Assembly: GCF_027172205.1 (NCBI RefSeq)
Contig: NC_070611.1
Location: 57,469,979 to 57,533,978 of the forward strand
Direction: 5' to 3'
Source: Podarcis raffonei
Lineage: Eukaryota > Chordata > Lepidosauria > Squamata > Lacertidae
Length of the DNA stretch: 64,000 bases
Positions 52,301 to 64,000 of this stretch are shown here, piece after piece. Below the pieces are notes generated by a model. The model had not been told where the DNA came from. It made no database searches and saw only the letters and a program-made list of their open reading frames with translations. Numbering within the stretch: position 1 is the first letter of the stretch; each line of letters opens with the position of its first letter. Both the position numbers and the translations under genes were made by a program.

Positions 52301-55300
52301 AATGGGCTCTTCAAAATACCCGCACTGTGGTCCCCAGCAGTGACTGCATGCCTGATCTGGCTTTGGGACCAGTCCAAAAGGATGCGGCAAGATGCCTTGC
52401 TAAAGAGCTCTGCTGTTTTTGCCCTGGGAACTTTGGAGTTCTTGTGTCGTGGCTTCCTGAGCATCATGTTAAACCACTCCACTCCCTCCCTCAAGGTCCC
52501 CCTGATCTCTAGGTTCCAATCCCAGGGGAGGGACTAAGGGCCTGCTGATGTCCTTTTCCAAGCTCGAGAAAATCTTTAAAGGAGAGGTCAGGCTAACTAC
52601 AAATTTAACAAATGCTGGTGTAGTGGCTAGAGAGACGGAGCTGCAAACCAGGAAGTCCTCGGTCCAACTCTCACCCCAGCCCTGTACTTGCTAAGTGGAC
52701 TTAGGCAGGCCACTGTCAGCCTCAGCTCTTCCCCATTCCTTCTGCACCCCAAGTCTGTCATATGGGGGACAGTAATGAGCAGGGGTGTGGAAGCTGTGGC
52801 CCACCAGATGTTGCTAGGCTTCAACTCCCATCAACCCCAGCCAGCATGGCTCAATGGTCAGAGATGATGGGAGTCGAGGTCTAGCAATATTCCCCACCCT
52901 TCTACCTGCAGGGCTGCAGGTTAGCCAGCCCTGTTGTAAGAAATACAATTAGACTGTGCATATTCATGAACACGTGAATTGCATTACAATTAAATCTTCC
53001 AAATAACCCAGAAGAGTGCCAGCCTTACCTGACGATGCTGCACTGCTTTCTTTGCTCCCTTGAGACTTGGACAGAGGTGGGGCCTGAGGAGGGGGTGGGG
53101 GAGGTGGAGCACTTGCTGGGGGTGGGGGTGGAGGTGGGGGAGGAGGCGGTGGTGGGGGTGCACCCTCCTGAAGATCTGAAAGAGGGACAACGGAATAAAG
53201 ATTAACAAAATGAAAGGGGAGTGCAAACGCGAGCCCTCTTTCCGCATCACTAGTCCTGGCCCCTAGACGGAGGGTGCTGAAGCTGTGGCCCTTTAGCTCT
53301 TACTGAACTACAGCTCCCATTGCTCCTGACCATTGGCCATGCTAGCTGGAGTCAATAGAAGGGAGTTGCCAACATCAGGAGCACCACAAGTTTCCCAACC
53401 CTGTCCTGGATGCTCCAGAGTTTTCAATTCTGCAGGCCTCTAGGACAGCAATTAGTTGTACCCCCCATGTTTCAAGAAAAAACACAATTATCACACATAT
53501 GGAGGGGCGGGGCGGAATGCAATAGTAATAACTCACAGAAGGAAATGGTCTAGCCCCTCTGCAACCAAATCGGACACTGTCACAACCCCAAACCTCCTAA
53601 TAAACAGGACCACCATACAAGTCGGCCCCAAATCACTATTCCCCAATGTTCACCAGAACCATTAAACTAAATCAAGGGTGTTCTGGGTCTAATAATTAAC
53701 ATCAGGAGCAGAGATCAAGGGTCATCGCTTCCTACTTAAAATGAGTTGGCAGTCTGCAAACCTGGCAGCCCTATTCATTCCCCTGCGTTCAGATGACATA
53801 GTAAGAAAGCATACGGAGACAGTCCTTTTGGATACGCCGCTTGTGTGTAAAAGAGCTAACCTCGGTATGCTCTCCCTTCCCTTTCCTTCCCTTCAGCAAC
53901 AGACAACGAATAATGTAGAAAGTTAGCAGAACTTGCATAGGATTCTACTTAAGGCAAAAAGAGCCTCCTGGATCAACCAATGGCCATTCTCACAGTGGCC
54001 AGCTAGATGCCTGTGGGAAACCTGCAAGCAGGACCCCAGCACTAGAGAATTTTCCCCTCTTGCAGTTTCCAGCAGCCGGTATTCAGAAGCATTGCTGCCC
54101 ATGACTGTGGAGGCAGAGTATAGCCATCTTGGCTGGTTAATGGCAAAAAAAGGAGGAGGAATACCTTGCCGGAAGGGCTCTGCAGTCTCGGTGCTGAAGG
54201 TGGGGAGATCCAGTACAACGGGACCAGGAGCAGAAGGCGCAATGCCAGGCCCAAGGTCAGCACTGTACATGAGGTCAGCAGCAATGCCAGGCAGGTCAGG
54301 CAGATAGGAAGGCACATCTATCTCGGGCACCTGCCCTAGATCGGGCACATAAAAGTAATTTTCAGCCACCTGGAATATACACAAAAAGTGAGACTATTAG
54401 TTGTGGTTAACAGCAAGACACACACACACTCAAGCAGAAAACCAGGAGGAACATGGGGAGAAACGGCAACCGGAGCCTCCCTCTTCTCAGAACCTGGAAA
54501 AATATGTTATGGTATGATAAACTGGCATTTCTTATTTTTTTAATGTACATGCTACTGGCCCTTGCCGGTTTCTTGGCAAGCTCACTGTGACCCTTCTTTC
54601 TCTGAAATCAAATGTGAGGTAGTTAAGGGCTAACAACAGGCCTCTCAGAAAGGTGTGGGGAGACAACGGATCTCTTTCAGAGGACACCCTCATCACCAAC
54701 ACTTGGAGCCTAGCCCTGGGAAGACGGGCAATTTGGAATCTCTTCACCTGCACCAAAAAATACCACCTTCCCCTCTGTGAACCTCCCCAGACCCCGAGAT
54801 AAGTCCTCTGAGGTCCTTCTCTGCATGCCACATCTGAGGGAGGTGTGGAGAGTCATGACAGAATGGGATCTCTCTCCAGCAGCCTGCAACTTATGGCTTG
54901 CTTTCCCCAGAAAGCTCTGCCTGGCACCAACCTGGTCATTTCAGCATCAGGCAAATGCATTTTTGCATTCTTGGGCAGCATCAATGATAACAACAGTACT
55001 GTTAAATCTGTTTTTAATAATGTTTGTGTGATTTAATCACTGCAATATTATTCTACGGTGGTTATAAATTGCTTTGGGACATTCAGAGTGGGAAGCAACG
55101 CACACATTTAAGAAACCTAAACCTTCCCTGGCTCCTCAACCTCACACCCCAGAATATCTCACCTGCTGATCCAGCTGTCCTCTCTTGGTGATGGAGAGCG
55201 GGGCATCAAAGAGCTTCTCTTCTGTCTCTGTTGCCAGAGCCACATGGGTCTTGGTTACCGCTCCAGCCAGAGGATCAAGGAAAACATACTTCTTGTAACT

Positions 55301-58300
55301 GGCCACAAAGAAGGGGAGGAAATCACATTAGTCCATCTCAACCAGAGCATAGCAGACTCACACAGCCAGGAATGTGGGACCAGACTAAAATGAAAATGAG
55401 TTCCTGCTCCAATTATCAGGATTTCACCTTCTTGCAGACTCCACAGAGAGCCAAGAAATGCTGCCACAAGCCTGAACCTGCACAGATCTCCCTCAAAACA
55501 ACACAACAGACAGCAGTTCTACCTCCGATTTATTGTGGGATAACTAAGAAAACTTATTTGAAAAAATTAAAAAAGAATTTCAAAAACAGTAACCTTGAAG
55601 AGTCAGACAACAGCAACTCACAAGTCGGAGGAAGATTTGAAACATCTGTATCTTCACTTCCTTAAATTTTGTTCATGCTCCCTAGTCAGATCATCACTGT
55701 TCCCATTTTGCTGATGAAAAACCAAGGTTAAAAGATTCTACCTTGCCCAAGGAAGCTGCAGCAGAGACAAACATCTAAAATCCTGCTCACATTTAATTCA
55801 CTGGGCCACAAAACTGCATAAAATTGCACCAGCTAGGGCCCAAGGCAAGGGCAAGTATTCTTCCACAGGCATAGAGCAGGAACTGAGATCTGAGGGTACC
55901 ATAAAGGGGAACTTGAAAGAGCAGGGACACATCTATCAACCTGTTGACATTTCTTCTGCTCAAACCTCCCCCTCCCCCTCCCCTTCATTTCTTACTTTTT
56001 ATACTGTTGTCCAGGGCAAATCCACTGCCCCAAGAACACACCTCTTTCAAGTGCACACGCAGCTGGTGCTTCAGAATGTTATAAGCACAATTATTTATGA
56101 GAAGACAAAAAAAGAAAAAAAAGGGGGGGGAGGAACAAGTAGATGGTGGGTGGGAAGGAGGGAGGGGAACCTCATAATAGGAAGAGGCTGGGGAGGAAAC
56201 CAGGCTTCAAATGGGTGGGTTTCACAGGGAGAAACAGGGCTAAGAGGGATTCTCAGGTGTGGCTGCTTCAGGAATAAAACAAGTTCAGCAGGTGTGATGC
56301 AGTTCCGCCTTGCCCTAGCCTGTTTCCTTTAGGACAGCCACATTCTCCAGTCCTCCACTATGTCCATTAGAAAAGTCACAGCTCCTCCTGAGAAGCTGGC
56401 TGTCTACAAGGAAAGCTGGACCACTTGGGCAGGAATCAACACTGAAGCTGCCCAATCACTTAATTTCCAGAAAGGTGTCGTCTGCACCTTCCTGGCTATG
56501 TGTAGCCTCTCTGACGGGCTACCCTGGAGTCACATGTCAATCAGGAGCCCATCCAGGCTAAGAGCCCTTACAAATAAAATCCTGCAACCAGCTGCAGGGG
56601 CTGCCAGCTTCAGAGATTACAGTGTGCTGTGTTTGTTTGCCTAGTTTAGAATGAATTAGTCTAGTTTGGTGTTTTATTACCCTTTGGATTGTGCACACTC
56701 TCTGTTTCTCCCCCTTCTCTCCACTTTTTAAAAATGCACCTCTTAAATAAACTGCTTAATTGGATTTCTGGGCTGTACTGGTTACTGGGCACACTCAGGT
56801 CTTGGCTGTCCCTCATGTTGCTTGGACTATTTCAACTAAAAAAGGTAAGCTACTGGTTTAACGTGTGTGGGAGATCAGAAGGGGTGACAGGCAAAAGGGA
56901 CCAGGCAGACTTTGAATTTGGCTGGCAGTCTCCTGACTCCCAAGAAGACCACTGTAAGGCCATGAGAATCCTTCATCCCTTGCCATAAGTGAGTCGTGGC
57001 AAGAAAAGAAAAAAGGAGGGGAGGTTCATCTGTTGGTAGTGAGCTACCGTATTGGGTTGGGTCTGCAGGAGGGTGTCACCGTCCTTCACAGCAGGTATTT
57101 CAGTCCACTTGGGACTAGCAAAAAGCATCAATTAGCAGGCAACACTTACAGGTTCTCTGTGGTATTGAAGAGCAGCAGAGAACTCAGAGAACTAATATTC
57201 CCAGGGAGGCTTCCGAGACCTTCTTCTGCATCGTCTTCCTGATGGACTTTTGCAGTGACACAAACTGGGAAGTACTTCAGTTTCTCCTGCAAAACAGAAG
57301 CAATGCAGCTGTCAACAACGTAGACGAGGCGGCGGGTTCTTTGCCCATTTCCCAGGAAATGAGGCGCCACCTCTGTCTCTTAAGTGCATTGCACTGCTTG
57401 CCGCACTTTCTCTTGGGTTGAGAGGGGTGGGTGTGTCAAACAATATTGCTCCTTCCCTGTGCACTCTGGGGTTGCCTTTGAAAGAGACACTGCTCCAGCT
57501 AAGGGAACCCCCTGTGCAGTCCCTGCCAAGGTTGGGGGGCAGGTTCCCCCCCCCCCACTGCAACTCTATCCTCCAAATATAGCACTGTCCAAATATAGCA
57601 CTGCATCCCCCCCTCCCACAAATGCATAAGAATGATTACAGCCAAGTACTTAGATGGAAGAAAGGAAGAAGACGTTTCCTCTAACACTTCACAGGTAAAA
57701 AATCAAAACACGCAAGCTGGCCTCCCTGGCCTATCCGAGTTCACCATCTCACCTATTCCAAATGCTGCCTGCCATGTCTTCTTTGACTCTGCAGTAGCCT
57801 CCCCTGCTCTCTTCCCAAAGCCAAATGGGTGATTTGGAGGTGGGGGGAGATTAAAGATATAGGGTGTTTGGTTGGTTAAAGGCATGAATAGTTCAGGGTC
57901 TTGTGACCAGCATGGAAGACTGTGACCTGAAAACTCGAAAGACGGCTTGCCCCTGCATAGATCTGTCAGGTAGCTCAGAACATTTGGGGAATTTTGCCCA
58001 TGCACTGCAGCCTTCAGAGTATCACAGGGTGGTGACCCTCAAAATATTCATTTTCCCACCATTGCTCCTGCACTGTGGAATGCTCTTCCCTTTGCTGTAC
58101 GTTGAGCAGCACAAATCAGTTGCTTCAGATGTCTTGTAAAGACATACCTTTTTGCCCAGGCTCTGTGAGACCCATAAGACTGGACCCTGTTACTACTGAA
58201 TTCCTGCTTCATCTGTTTTCATAATGCCATTGAACTTGTTTTTATGTTGTATTTCTGTTTTATGGTACTGCTTTATTGGAAATATAGCTATATCTCCTCA

Positions 58301-58302
58301 AT

Positions 58303-58353
<51 letters not shown>

Positions 58354-61300
58354 TGTACACATATATATCTAGTACTGCAGCAATAAAACAGCTAGCACAT
58401 TTGCAAAAAGCTAAGCAGGGTTCCATATGGTTTCAAATAGGATTTGGTTGGACTAGAAGACCCTCGTGGTCTCTTCTAATTCTATGATGCTATGATATAT
58501 GGTACACATACACACACTTTTGAGTAAGAGAGAGAGAGACTCTGTAGATAAACTGAAATACACTGAGAAATGAACATCTTAACATGTTCCAAGGTAAAAG
58601 GAAAGGACGAACTGTTATTGGGGAAGGGGTCAATAAACTTCAGAAATAAAACCTTCCCTCTGAGCATTAATATTCATGCATCAACATTTAATTTTTAAGC
58701 ACCACAGAGTGCTGATGCCTTTGCTAGCAGCATTCCCTGTCCTCGCTTAGTCCTGGAGCAGCGAGTGGTTGCAAAAGCCTCCCTTTGATAAATTTCAATT
58801 AGCACTGCATGCCTGCCACTCTGTCTGATGGGTCTCGCTTCGCATCTCTCATGACTGTGTAGCTTCACACTAGCCTCCCTGCTATAGCATAGGTGATGGG
58901 TTCAGCAGGTATTCAAACATCAAATTATACTCCACTGCGGTGCCAGCTCTACAGAGGTCTTCCCAACTCATACTTTCCGGATTTTTAAATTGGAGCCTTG
59001 CACGTGGGAAGCGAAACAGACTAGATTGCCCACCCAGCCCAAAGCAGCAGTGGCTCACTAAAATTCTTGGCAGAGATCTTTCCCCGCCATCTGCTAACTG
59101 AGACTCTTAACTCAGTGGTGGGGAGTGTTGTTTTTGCTTTGTTTCATGAGAATACGTGAGAGTTGAATGGCCATCTTTGTGAGGACCAGCAACATGCTTC
59201 CAGATATGCCTGCTATGTGTTCTTCAGAGAGAAGCACATGGCATATTTTATCAGCCTCCCTTTGACAAATGCCACTGGCAGACTCCAGCGGACTAGCGAG
59301 GGCCAGAGGGGAGAAGCTGGAAGCAGCCCTGCCTTTGGGTGGGCTAACAAGCTCTCCGCACACTTCCCATGACTTCCGAGCCCAGTATGAAATATTCATG
59401 TCACTTTTTACTGTGACAGACTCTGCTTCCATTAAACTGCAGGAAAGTTTAAGGCGCTGAATAATTCAAAGGCAGCTTTATTTTTGGGTTCTCTAGGAAG
59501 GAGGAAAGAAAGAGTGCGCCCAGAAGCAGTTTATAGTTGATCTCTGGTCTGGGAAAAAAGAAGAAGAGTTTCCCCATCTGTTCCAGGTCCCAGAACTGCA
59601 TGTTAGCCACGTCCGAGGAAGGCAGCATCACATGCTGGCACTCCTCTTGAGGATAAGAACGTTTCCCTGGCTAAAATAAGACCTGTAAAAGGATCGGTGA
59701 GCTATATAGCTTGCCACTCTTGGGTACTTAACTGGCTGATTCTCCGCAGCCAACAAGGGAATCCCAGAGGGAATCCTAAGAGCTGGATGAGATGCCAGTT
59801 GCATTATAAAACTTACTTGCTAAAAGGAAAAATACTCCAGGTTTGTGGGCACAGACTCTGGTTCAGTAGCTCCAATGTTCTAGCGAGGGCACAACACTCT
59901 GAAATGGAGCTCCTTGTGAATAGGAAGCTGACGTTATGGAGAACACCTTAAGAGCTATCCAAAGAACTTCCTAGGCATAAGAGTTTGAAAACCTCCGGAC
60001 CAGAGCCTGGGAGAAGTAGACAATTACCAAGGGAACTGAGAGCTTCTTTCCTCTCTTCTTCCTTAGCCTGTCCATGTGGGCCCCAAAACAACTCAGAAAG
60101 CAGTTTGTCCCCCACCTCTGGGTGACACAATCAGTAGGAGACACGGACGCACGGATGTGCATGCATGCATGCACACACTTGCCACCCTGATTTGGTACCC
60201 TGATACAGCAACAGGGGTAGAGAACCCTCCTGTTCTCTGCCATACTTCTGATTCCCTAGGGTTCTCCTAATGCTATTCCTGCCGCCCCAATTAAGGCTTT
60301 CATCCACACATCCCAACTGTTCAAAATCCAAACCCGTCCCTGCGGATACAGGATGCTGGCAAGCTGCCCGTCCACCTTACCTGCAGAGTTTTCTCATCTA
60401 ATACTCTGTGCTTGCTCTGAATCTTGCGCCTTGGTCGTTTCTGTGCATCCAGGTCTTCAGCACCGGCAAAAATAGAGGAGTACTCTTGCAGCCGCTCGGG
60501 AGCAGGGTATTTGGAACTGGAGAACACCTGGGAGGACAAGCGCAAAGGGAGAAATAGAACCCGAACAGGAAAAGGGCATGTTGCCTGGACACATTCAATG
60601 TGGCGATGGAAAGTGAGCACATGTGGGATCAGTCTGTTAATGCAAAGCTAGGACTTATGAATGGCATTTGGGTGCCTTCAATTCCCAGCTTTTAATTCCT
60701 TACCCGTGCAATAAAGCTACAAGTCATGCTGAGGCACTCTGAGATATGAAATATAATTGCAAAGAAATCACTCCCCCTTTTTGACTCATTTTAAAATGGC
60801 TTTTTACTGAGAATTAGAGTACAGTCTCCACTGAGGGGGAAAAGCTCCATTAATTAGTTCATCTTGCCACCTGTGAGTGTCTGGTGCCAAGGTCACAATG
60901 CGCAGGACTTAACTGAGCAGCTGCATGGTCAACCAGAATGTAGATTTTGTACAAAAACGTACACCCTCCAGCGATGGAGGGGAGATGCCCCAAGACCCTG
61001 ATTGGCTACGCAAAATCTACCCTTCTCTATATGCAGAGTGCTTTGTATTAAAATGGTCTCTGACTTTGGTCTGATGGCCCTGGCTCAAAGAAGGGTCGTG
61101 AATTGCAACCTCTATGCAGGCCTGGGTGTAGCCTGCTACCTCAGTGGGGCCCATAACTTTAATGGTTGGTATTAGGGCGAGAGAAGCTGGCTTTGTTATT
61201 TCCTCCTCTGCACTCAAATTCCTGAATGCATTTTTGCACCATGAGCCTTTTCTTAGTTGTCTTTTATTGGAAGTGGATTTTATGCTTATACCCTCCTTAA

Positions 61301-62630
61301 TAAAGTATTGCACTTATCCTGCTGTGGCTCTAAATCTGGTACCTGTGTGCTTGGCGTTATGCTGTTGAATAACTGTGGGCTCAGGGCTCAAAGGACAGCG
61401 ATTGGTCTGTCTTTTGCCTCTGAGAATCCCAAGGATGTCCAGAAAGAGCCTGAGTTTCCCCTGGCTCAGGCCGGGGGACTAACAGGCAGCAGCAGGTACT
61501 ACCTGGCAGGGTTGGTTTTTACCCTGGTCATTCAGCATCCCTCTTCCAAGGAACTCCTGAGCAGGTGGGATTGTCTAAGGGCACCCTCCCAGGAGAACCC
61601 TTTACAACAATGCACTTAGTGGACTCAAAATCATAGGCATAATATGAGAATGGAGCACTTGCCATGTCACTAGCGAGACCCCTTGTGGGTCAATGTGATT
61701 CCAGACGGGGGAAATCAGTTTAAGCCCTGTCTCAGCTAAACAGTTCCCCAGTGACTGTGGGCGAACCCTCATCTCTGACTTCTAACACTCAAACTCAGCC
61801 ATTTGCTAATGAAAGAAAGATAGAAATACTGCAAGGCACTTTATGCACTGGGGGAGGGGGAGAAATGCGGCTGAAATAATAAAAGAGAAGAGGACTTTGG
61901 AATATTGGAAAGCAGGGGCATCTATTGAGGAACATCCTTTGGGCTCAGTAATGCTCTAGGATTTAATAGGAGAAACTGAATTGGGGAGATTAAAGGCAAT
62001 AGAATTCCACCCCCACTCCTCCAAAAGGAGAAGAGAGGCTTGCTGCAGATGAGCTTAGAGCTGTGCAGTGCTTCAGCATAAGAGCTCTGAAAAATTCCAA
62101 ACACCTCAAATTTGTGGTTGTAATGCCCTGCATTTTTCTGCCAGTGAAAACTTCCTCTTCCTCCGACCCAAATCAAAGGATAACTAAAGTCCATAAAGGG
62201 GACACTGGTGTTACATGTAGGGCCCCAACTCCCAGAAGCCTCAGCTGGCAAGGGCGATGGTCAGGGAAGATGAGAGCTGAGGTCCACCAATATTTGGAGG
62301 GCATCACATTGGCTTTCCTTGCACGTGGAATGTATTTGGACCATCAGGTCAGGGAAAACATTTCTTCCAGTACAGACACCAAATGCAGGGGGTGAAATCT
62401 GGACTGGGCAACTGCAAGAATCCACCGACACCAGGATTCCCATCAATAATTAGCTGGACCCTTTAGTCAAACCAGTGTGAGGGATTTCAGAAGAGTAGCC
62501 ACAGCAAGCATGCGGTACCTTGATAGCTTTCTTGCTGCCCTTTATCTTCTCGATTTTGGCTTGAGCAAGAGTGACTCTCTCATCAATAGCCCGCAGCTGT
62601 TTCCGGCTAGCCTCCACTTGCTGGGAAATC
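49355..62630 (-). CDS. WASHC1: WASH complex subunit 1, partial (first coding exon outside window)
   Basis: Nine in-frame exons: 62630-62519, 60527-60381, 57286-57150, 55298-55163, 54369-54165, 53175-53029, 52283-52125, 51370-51302, 49506-49355 (stop TAG at 49357-49355). They give 420 residues, matching human WASH from about residue 51 on. In order: the rest of the N-terminal WASH homology region ([27 protein letters not shown]), [56 protein letters not shown], a proline-rich stretch, the WH2 motif [13 protein letters not shown], the connector [16 protein letters not shown] and the acidic end [13 protein letters not shown] activates Arp2/3 to build branched actin on endosomes and drives retromer-dependent sorting. 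All junctions are GT-AG and phases agree. About 50 N-terminal residues must lie beyond 64000. Confidence 0.96.
50195..50285. repeat. Interspersed repeat (gatgggccattggcctgatccagcagg family)
   Basis: Copy of the family at 4984-5095, in the WASHC1 intron 49507-51301. It has the common core ctggactagatgggccattg. Confidence 0.55.
51302..52283 (-). CDS. WASHC1: WASHC1 exons 52283-52125 and 51370-51302 (WH2 and connector)
   Basis: They encode [19 protein letters not shown], the actin-binding WH2 segment, a Lys/Glu-rich link ([13 protein letters not shown]) and [16 protein letters not shown], the amphipathic connector of the VCA module. The final exon adds the acidic EEDEDDWES with the Arp2/3-binding tryptophan. 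Confidence 0.95.
51449..51468. repeat. (GATA)n microsatellite
   Basis: Five tagatagata-type units, in a WASHC1 intron on the 3' side of exon 51302-51370 in plus orientation. Confidence 0.9.
52612..52775 (+). mobile_element. tRNA-derived SINE, diverged
   Basis: The head tgctggtgtagtggctagag and ccaggaagtcctcggtccaa keep a weak box A and B. The body has gcaggccactgtcagcctcag. It lies in the WASHC1 intron 52284-53028. Confidence 0.6.
52789..52900. repeat. Interspersed repeat, gatgggagt family
   Basis: The unit caccagatgttgctaggcttcaactcccatcaacccca followed by gatgatgggagtcgaggtct forms an imperfect palindrome. A further copy lies at 53265-53405. Confidence 0.5.
53029..53175 (-). CDS. WASHC1: WASHC1 proline-rich exon
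   Basis: This 147-nt exon encodes DLQEGA followed by a run of about 13 prolines, ASA, a second proline run and [19 protein letters not shown]. Proline runs of this kind bind profilin-actin and SH3 domains. The length of the run is expected to vary. Confidence 0.93.
53945..54110. repeat. Interspersed repeat, cacagtggccagctagatgcctgtggg family
   Basis: A long copy of the 4984-5095 family, ending about 55 bp from WASHC1 exon 54165-54369. Confidence 0.6.
57990..58310 (+). mobile_element. LINE 3' end
   Basis: Codons around 58072-58160 (ctgtggaatgctcttccctttgct ... tcttgtaaagacatac) look like the C-terminus of a LINE ORF2. They are followed by a T-rich 3' UTR with caataaaactct. It lies in the WASHC1 intron 57287-60380. 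Confidence 0.5.
58306..58357. repeat. (CT)n(GT)n compound microsatellite
   Basis: About 15 CT units followed by about 10 GT units, then acacatatatat. Confidence 0.9.
58373..58500 (+). mobile_element. 5S-rRNA-derived SINE with CR1-like tail, second copy
   Basis: It has agctaagcagggttccatatggtttcaaataggat, matching 5S rRNA internal promoter words, and the tail ggttggactagaagaccctcgtggtctcttctaattctatgatgctatgat. It parallels 36374-36523 over its whole length. Confidence 0.75.
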
Positions 62631-62775
62631 CTAAGAAAGAATCCAACGTTCAGACGAAATACTCAACTGTTAAGCCAACAAACCACTTAACTGCTCAGCC
62701 ACCCACACTTTTCAGACTTTTCCTGTGACCTCCTGAAACCAGCTTCTGTGTTGCTATTTCTGCATTTGTCTGCAG

Positions 62776-63107
62776 CAGGGGTGGGGAACATTCTACAGGC
62801 TGAGGGCCACATTCCTTTCTGGGCAGCCTTCGGAGGGCCACATTCGGAGGGTGAGGTCAGAGACAAAAGTGGGCAGACCAACTAATGCAAATTTTACCTT
62901 TATACACACATTCACACACCCCTCTCTTACCTACTCTGGAAAAACAAGAGGCGTTATCAGAGTTCAGGCACACATTATGGCTGGGAAAGGCCCTTTGAGT
63001 GTGAAATTGGGCTACTGAAGGATGTGGCCTGCAGAGAGTTCCAAGGGCCACACAGAGAGGCCTGGAGGGCCATATTGGAGCCCTGGGCCTGAGGTTCCCC
63101 ATCCCTG
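62776..63107. mobile_element. hAT-like non-autonomous DNA transposon
   Basis: Ends CAGGGGTGGGGAAC and, inverted, CAGGGATGGGGAAC form 14-bp terminal inverted repeats with one mismatch. The interior has repeated agggccacatt words. No clear 8-bp target duplication is left. It lies 145 bp upstream of WASHC1 exon 62519-62630. Confidence 0.65.
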
Positions 63108-64000
63108 TGCTACCGTCAGTTTGCGTCTGCCAAACATTTTAGCTTTCTTGGATCTCAATGTGGTTGTTTACACTGTCCTCTATAAACCACCTCCAAGATT
63201 TGGCAGTGCTGAGTGACCAGGCGAACACTTTGCTTGTGTTAGATGACAAAAGGATTGAGCAAGCGACAGGGTTGAGGGTCTGACAGTGCTTGGTTTTGTT
63301 TTGATGGGAAAATATTAGACTCGAGCTCTGCTGGAGTGGCAATGTAGTGGGCAGGCCAAATAACTAACATTGCTTCATTCTGCACCTGCCTTTACTCCCT
63401 CCCCGCATTAAGAAACCTACCCCTCCCACCCAAATTTAATCCTTCCGAGCTTTTCACCAGTGCCAGCAAAATCTCCGCCCGAGGCACATACAAGTGCTCA
63501 AACTGCATATAAGATCCCCAAGTCAATAATCCAATTGTTGCTGACTAAGGGAGGTGTACAAAGTGATTGTTACTGCAGCCTTGCTAGGGCAGCAAATTCA
63601 CAACACATCTGTAGAGAACCTAAAAATAAAACCAAGAAACTGAGGGATACACACTGTTACTTGTGCACTGCATCCTAGAGTAGACTCTATACTTACAGGT
63701 GTGACTATGAGCAAGAACACTTTGATTTTTATTTATTTCAACCATAGTTTGGAACTTTCCCTGCTATTTACTGTCACTGAGTATTTGTAATATTTCATAA
63801 AATATTGTAACAAGAAGAAGAACACTTTGATTTCGAAAGCTGCCTCACAGTGAACAATGGCACCTCCAATAACTTCCACATGAAAAGGAAAAAACTGCTC
63901 AGCTGAGCATGCCAGCATCATTTTACCTTTTCATTTTCGAATGAATATGTGCCTTATTCCAAGACAGACTAACAGCATGCCCACCCAAGTTCTATCTACT
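63108..64000. other. WASHC1 intron, no exon seen
   Basis: I looked on the minus strand for the first WASHC1 coding exon (expected to encode about 50 residues ending near DIFSR) and did not find it. No other gene is supported. The window ends inside this intron. Confidence 0.55.

Overview
The window is vertebrate genomic DNA, almost certainly from a squamate reptile (lizard). The evidence is intron-rich genes with GT-AG junctions, a young CR1 LINE, L1 and L2 LINE fragments, tRNA-derived SINEs of squamate type, 5S-rRNA-derived SINEs with a CR1-like tail, TIR-bearing MITEs and many (AAT)n microsatellites. A lacertid-like lizard is a guess; the species cannot be fixed from the sequence alone.

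Layout. (1) 1-5880 has no gene I can support; it holds repeat debris, including a nearly unmutated CR1 3' end at 4489-4730. (2) 5885-11433, minus strand: an acrosin-binding-protein (ACRBP) homologue with four coding exons. Its N-terminal six-cysteine module is conserved, but the large last exon encodes a Ser/Thr/Pro-rich mucin-like region ending in a basic tail. The cysteine-rich C-terminal domain of mammalian ACRBP is not seen. (3) 11434-14640 is intergenic, with a reverse tRNA SINE, a solo LTR with intact 5-bp target duplication, and a second tRNA SINE beside the next promoter. (4) 14640-14983 is a GC-rich promoter with CCAAT boxes, a palindromic CRE and an E2F-type site, followed by DDX11 on the plus strand: 26 coding exons from 16714 to 47209 join without a break into 907 codons. 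(5) 47210-49354 is the short tail-to-tail interval. (6) 49355-62630, minus strand: nine coding exons of WASHC1 (WASH complex subunit 1), covering everything after roughly the first 50 residues. The first coding exon lies beyond the right edge.

How the genes relate. DDX11 is an iron-sulfur DEAH helicase of sister-chromatid cohesion. WASHC1 is the Arp2/3-activating subunit of the endosomal WASH complex. ACRBP is a sperm acrosomal protein. They share no pathway; the interest is positional. DDX11 and WASHC1 are convergent neighbours, the pair whose duplicated descendants (DDX11L and WASH pseudogenes) occupy human subtelomeres. ACRBP and DDX11 are head to head about 3 kb apart.

Much of the non-coding sequence is transposable-element material. 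Three L1-related insertions in DDX11 introns still carry 16-17 bp target duplications, a 5'-truncated CR1 keeps a readable reverse transcriptase, and CR1, a tRNA SINE and a 5S SINE appear to share one 3' tail. I found no evidence for a wholly new multi-gene system. The best novelty candidates are the mucin-like ACRBP, a possible overlapping uORF in DDX11, and a (CT)n microsatellite acting as the polypyrimidine tract of a DDX11 exon.
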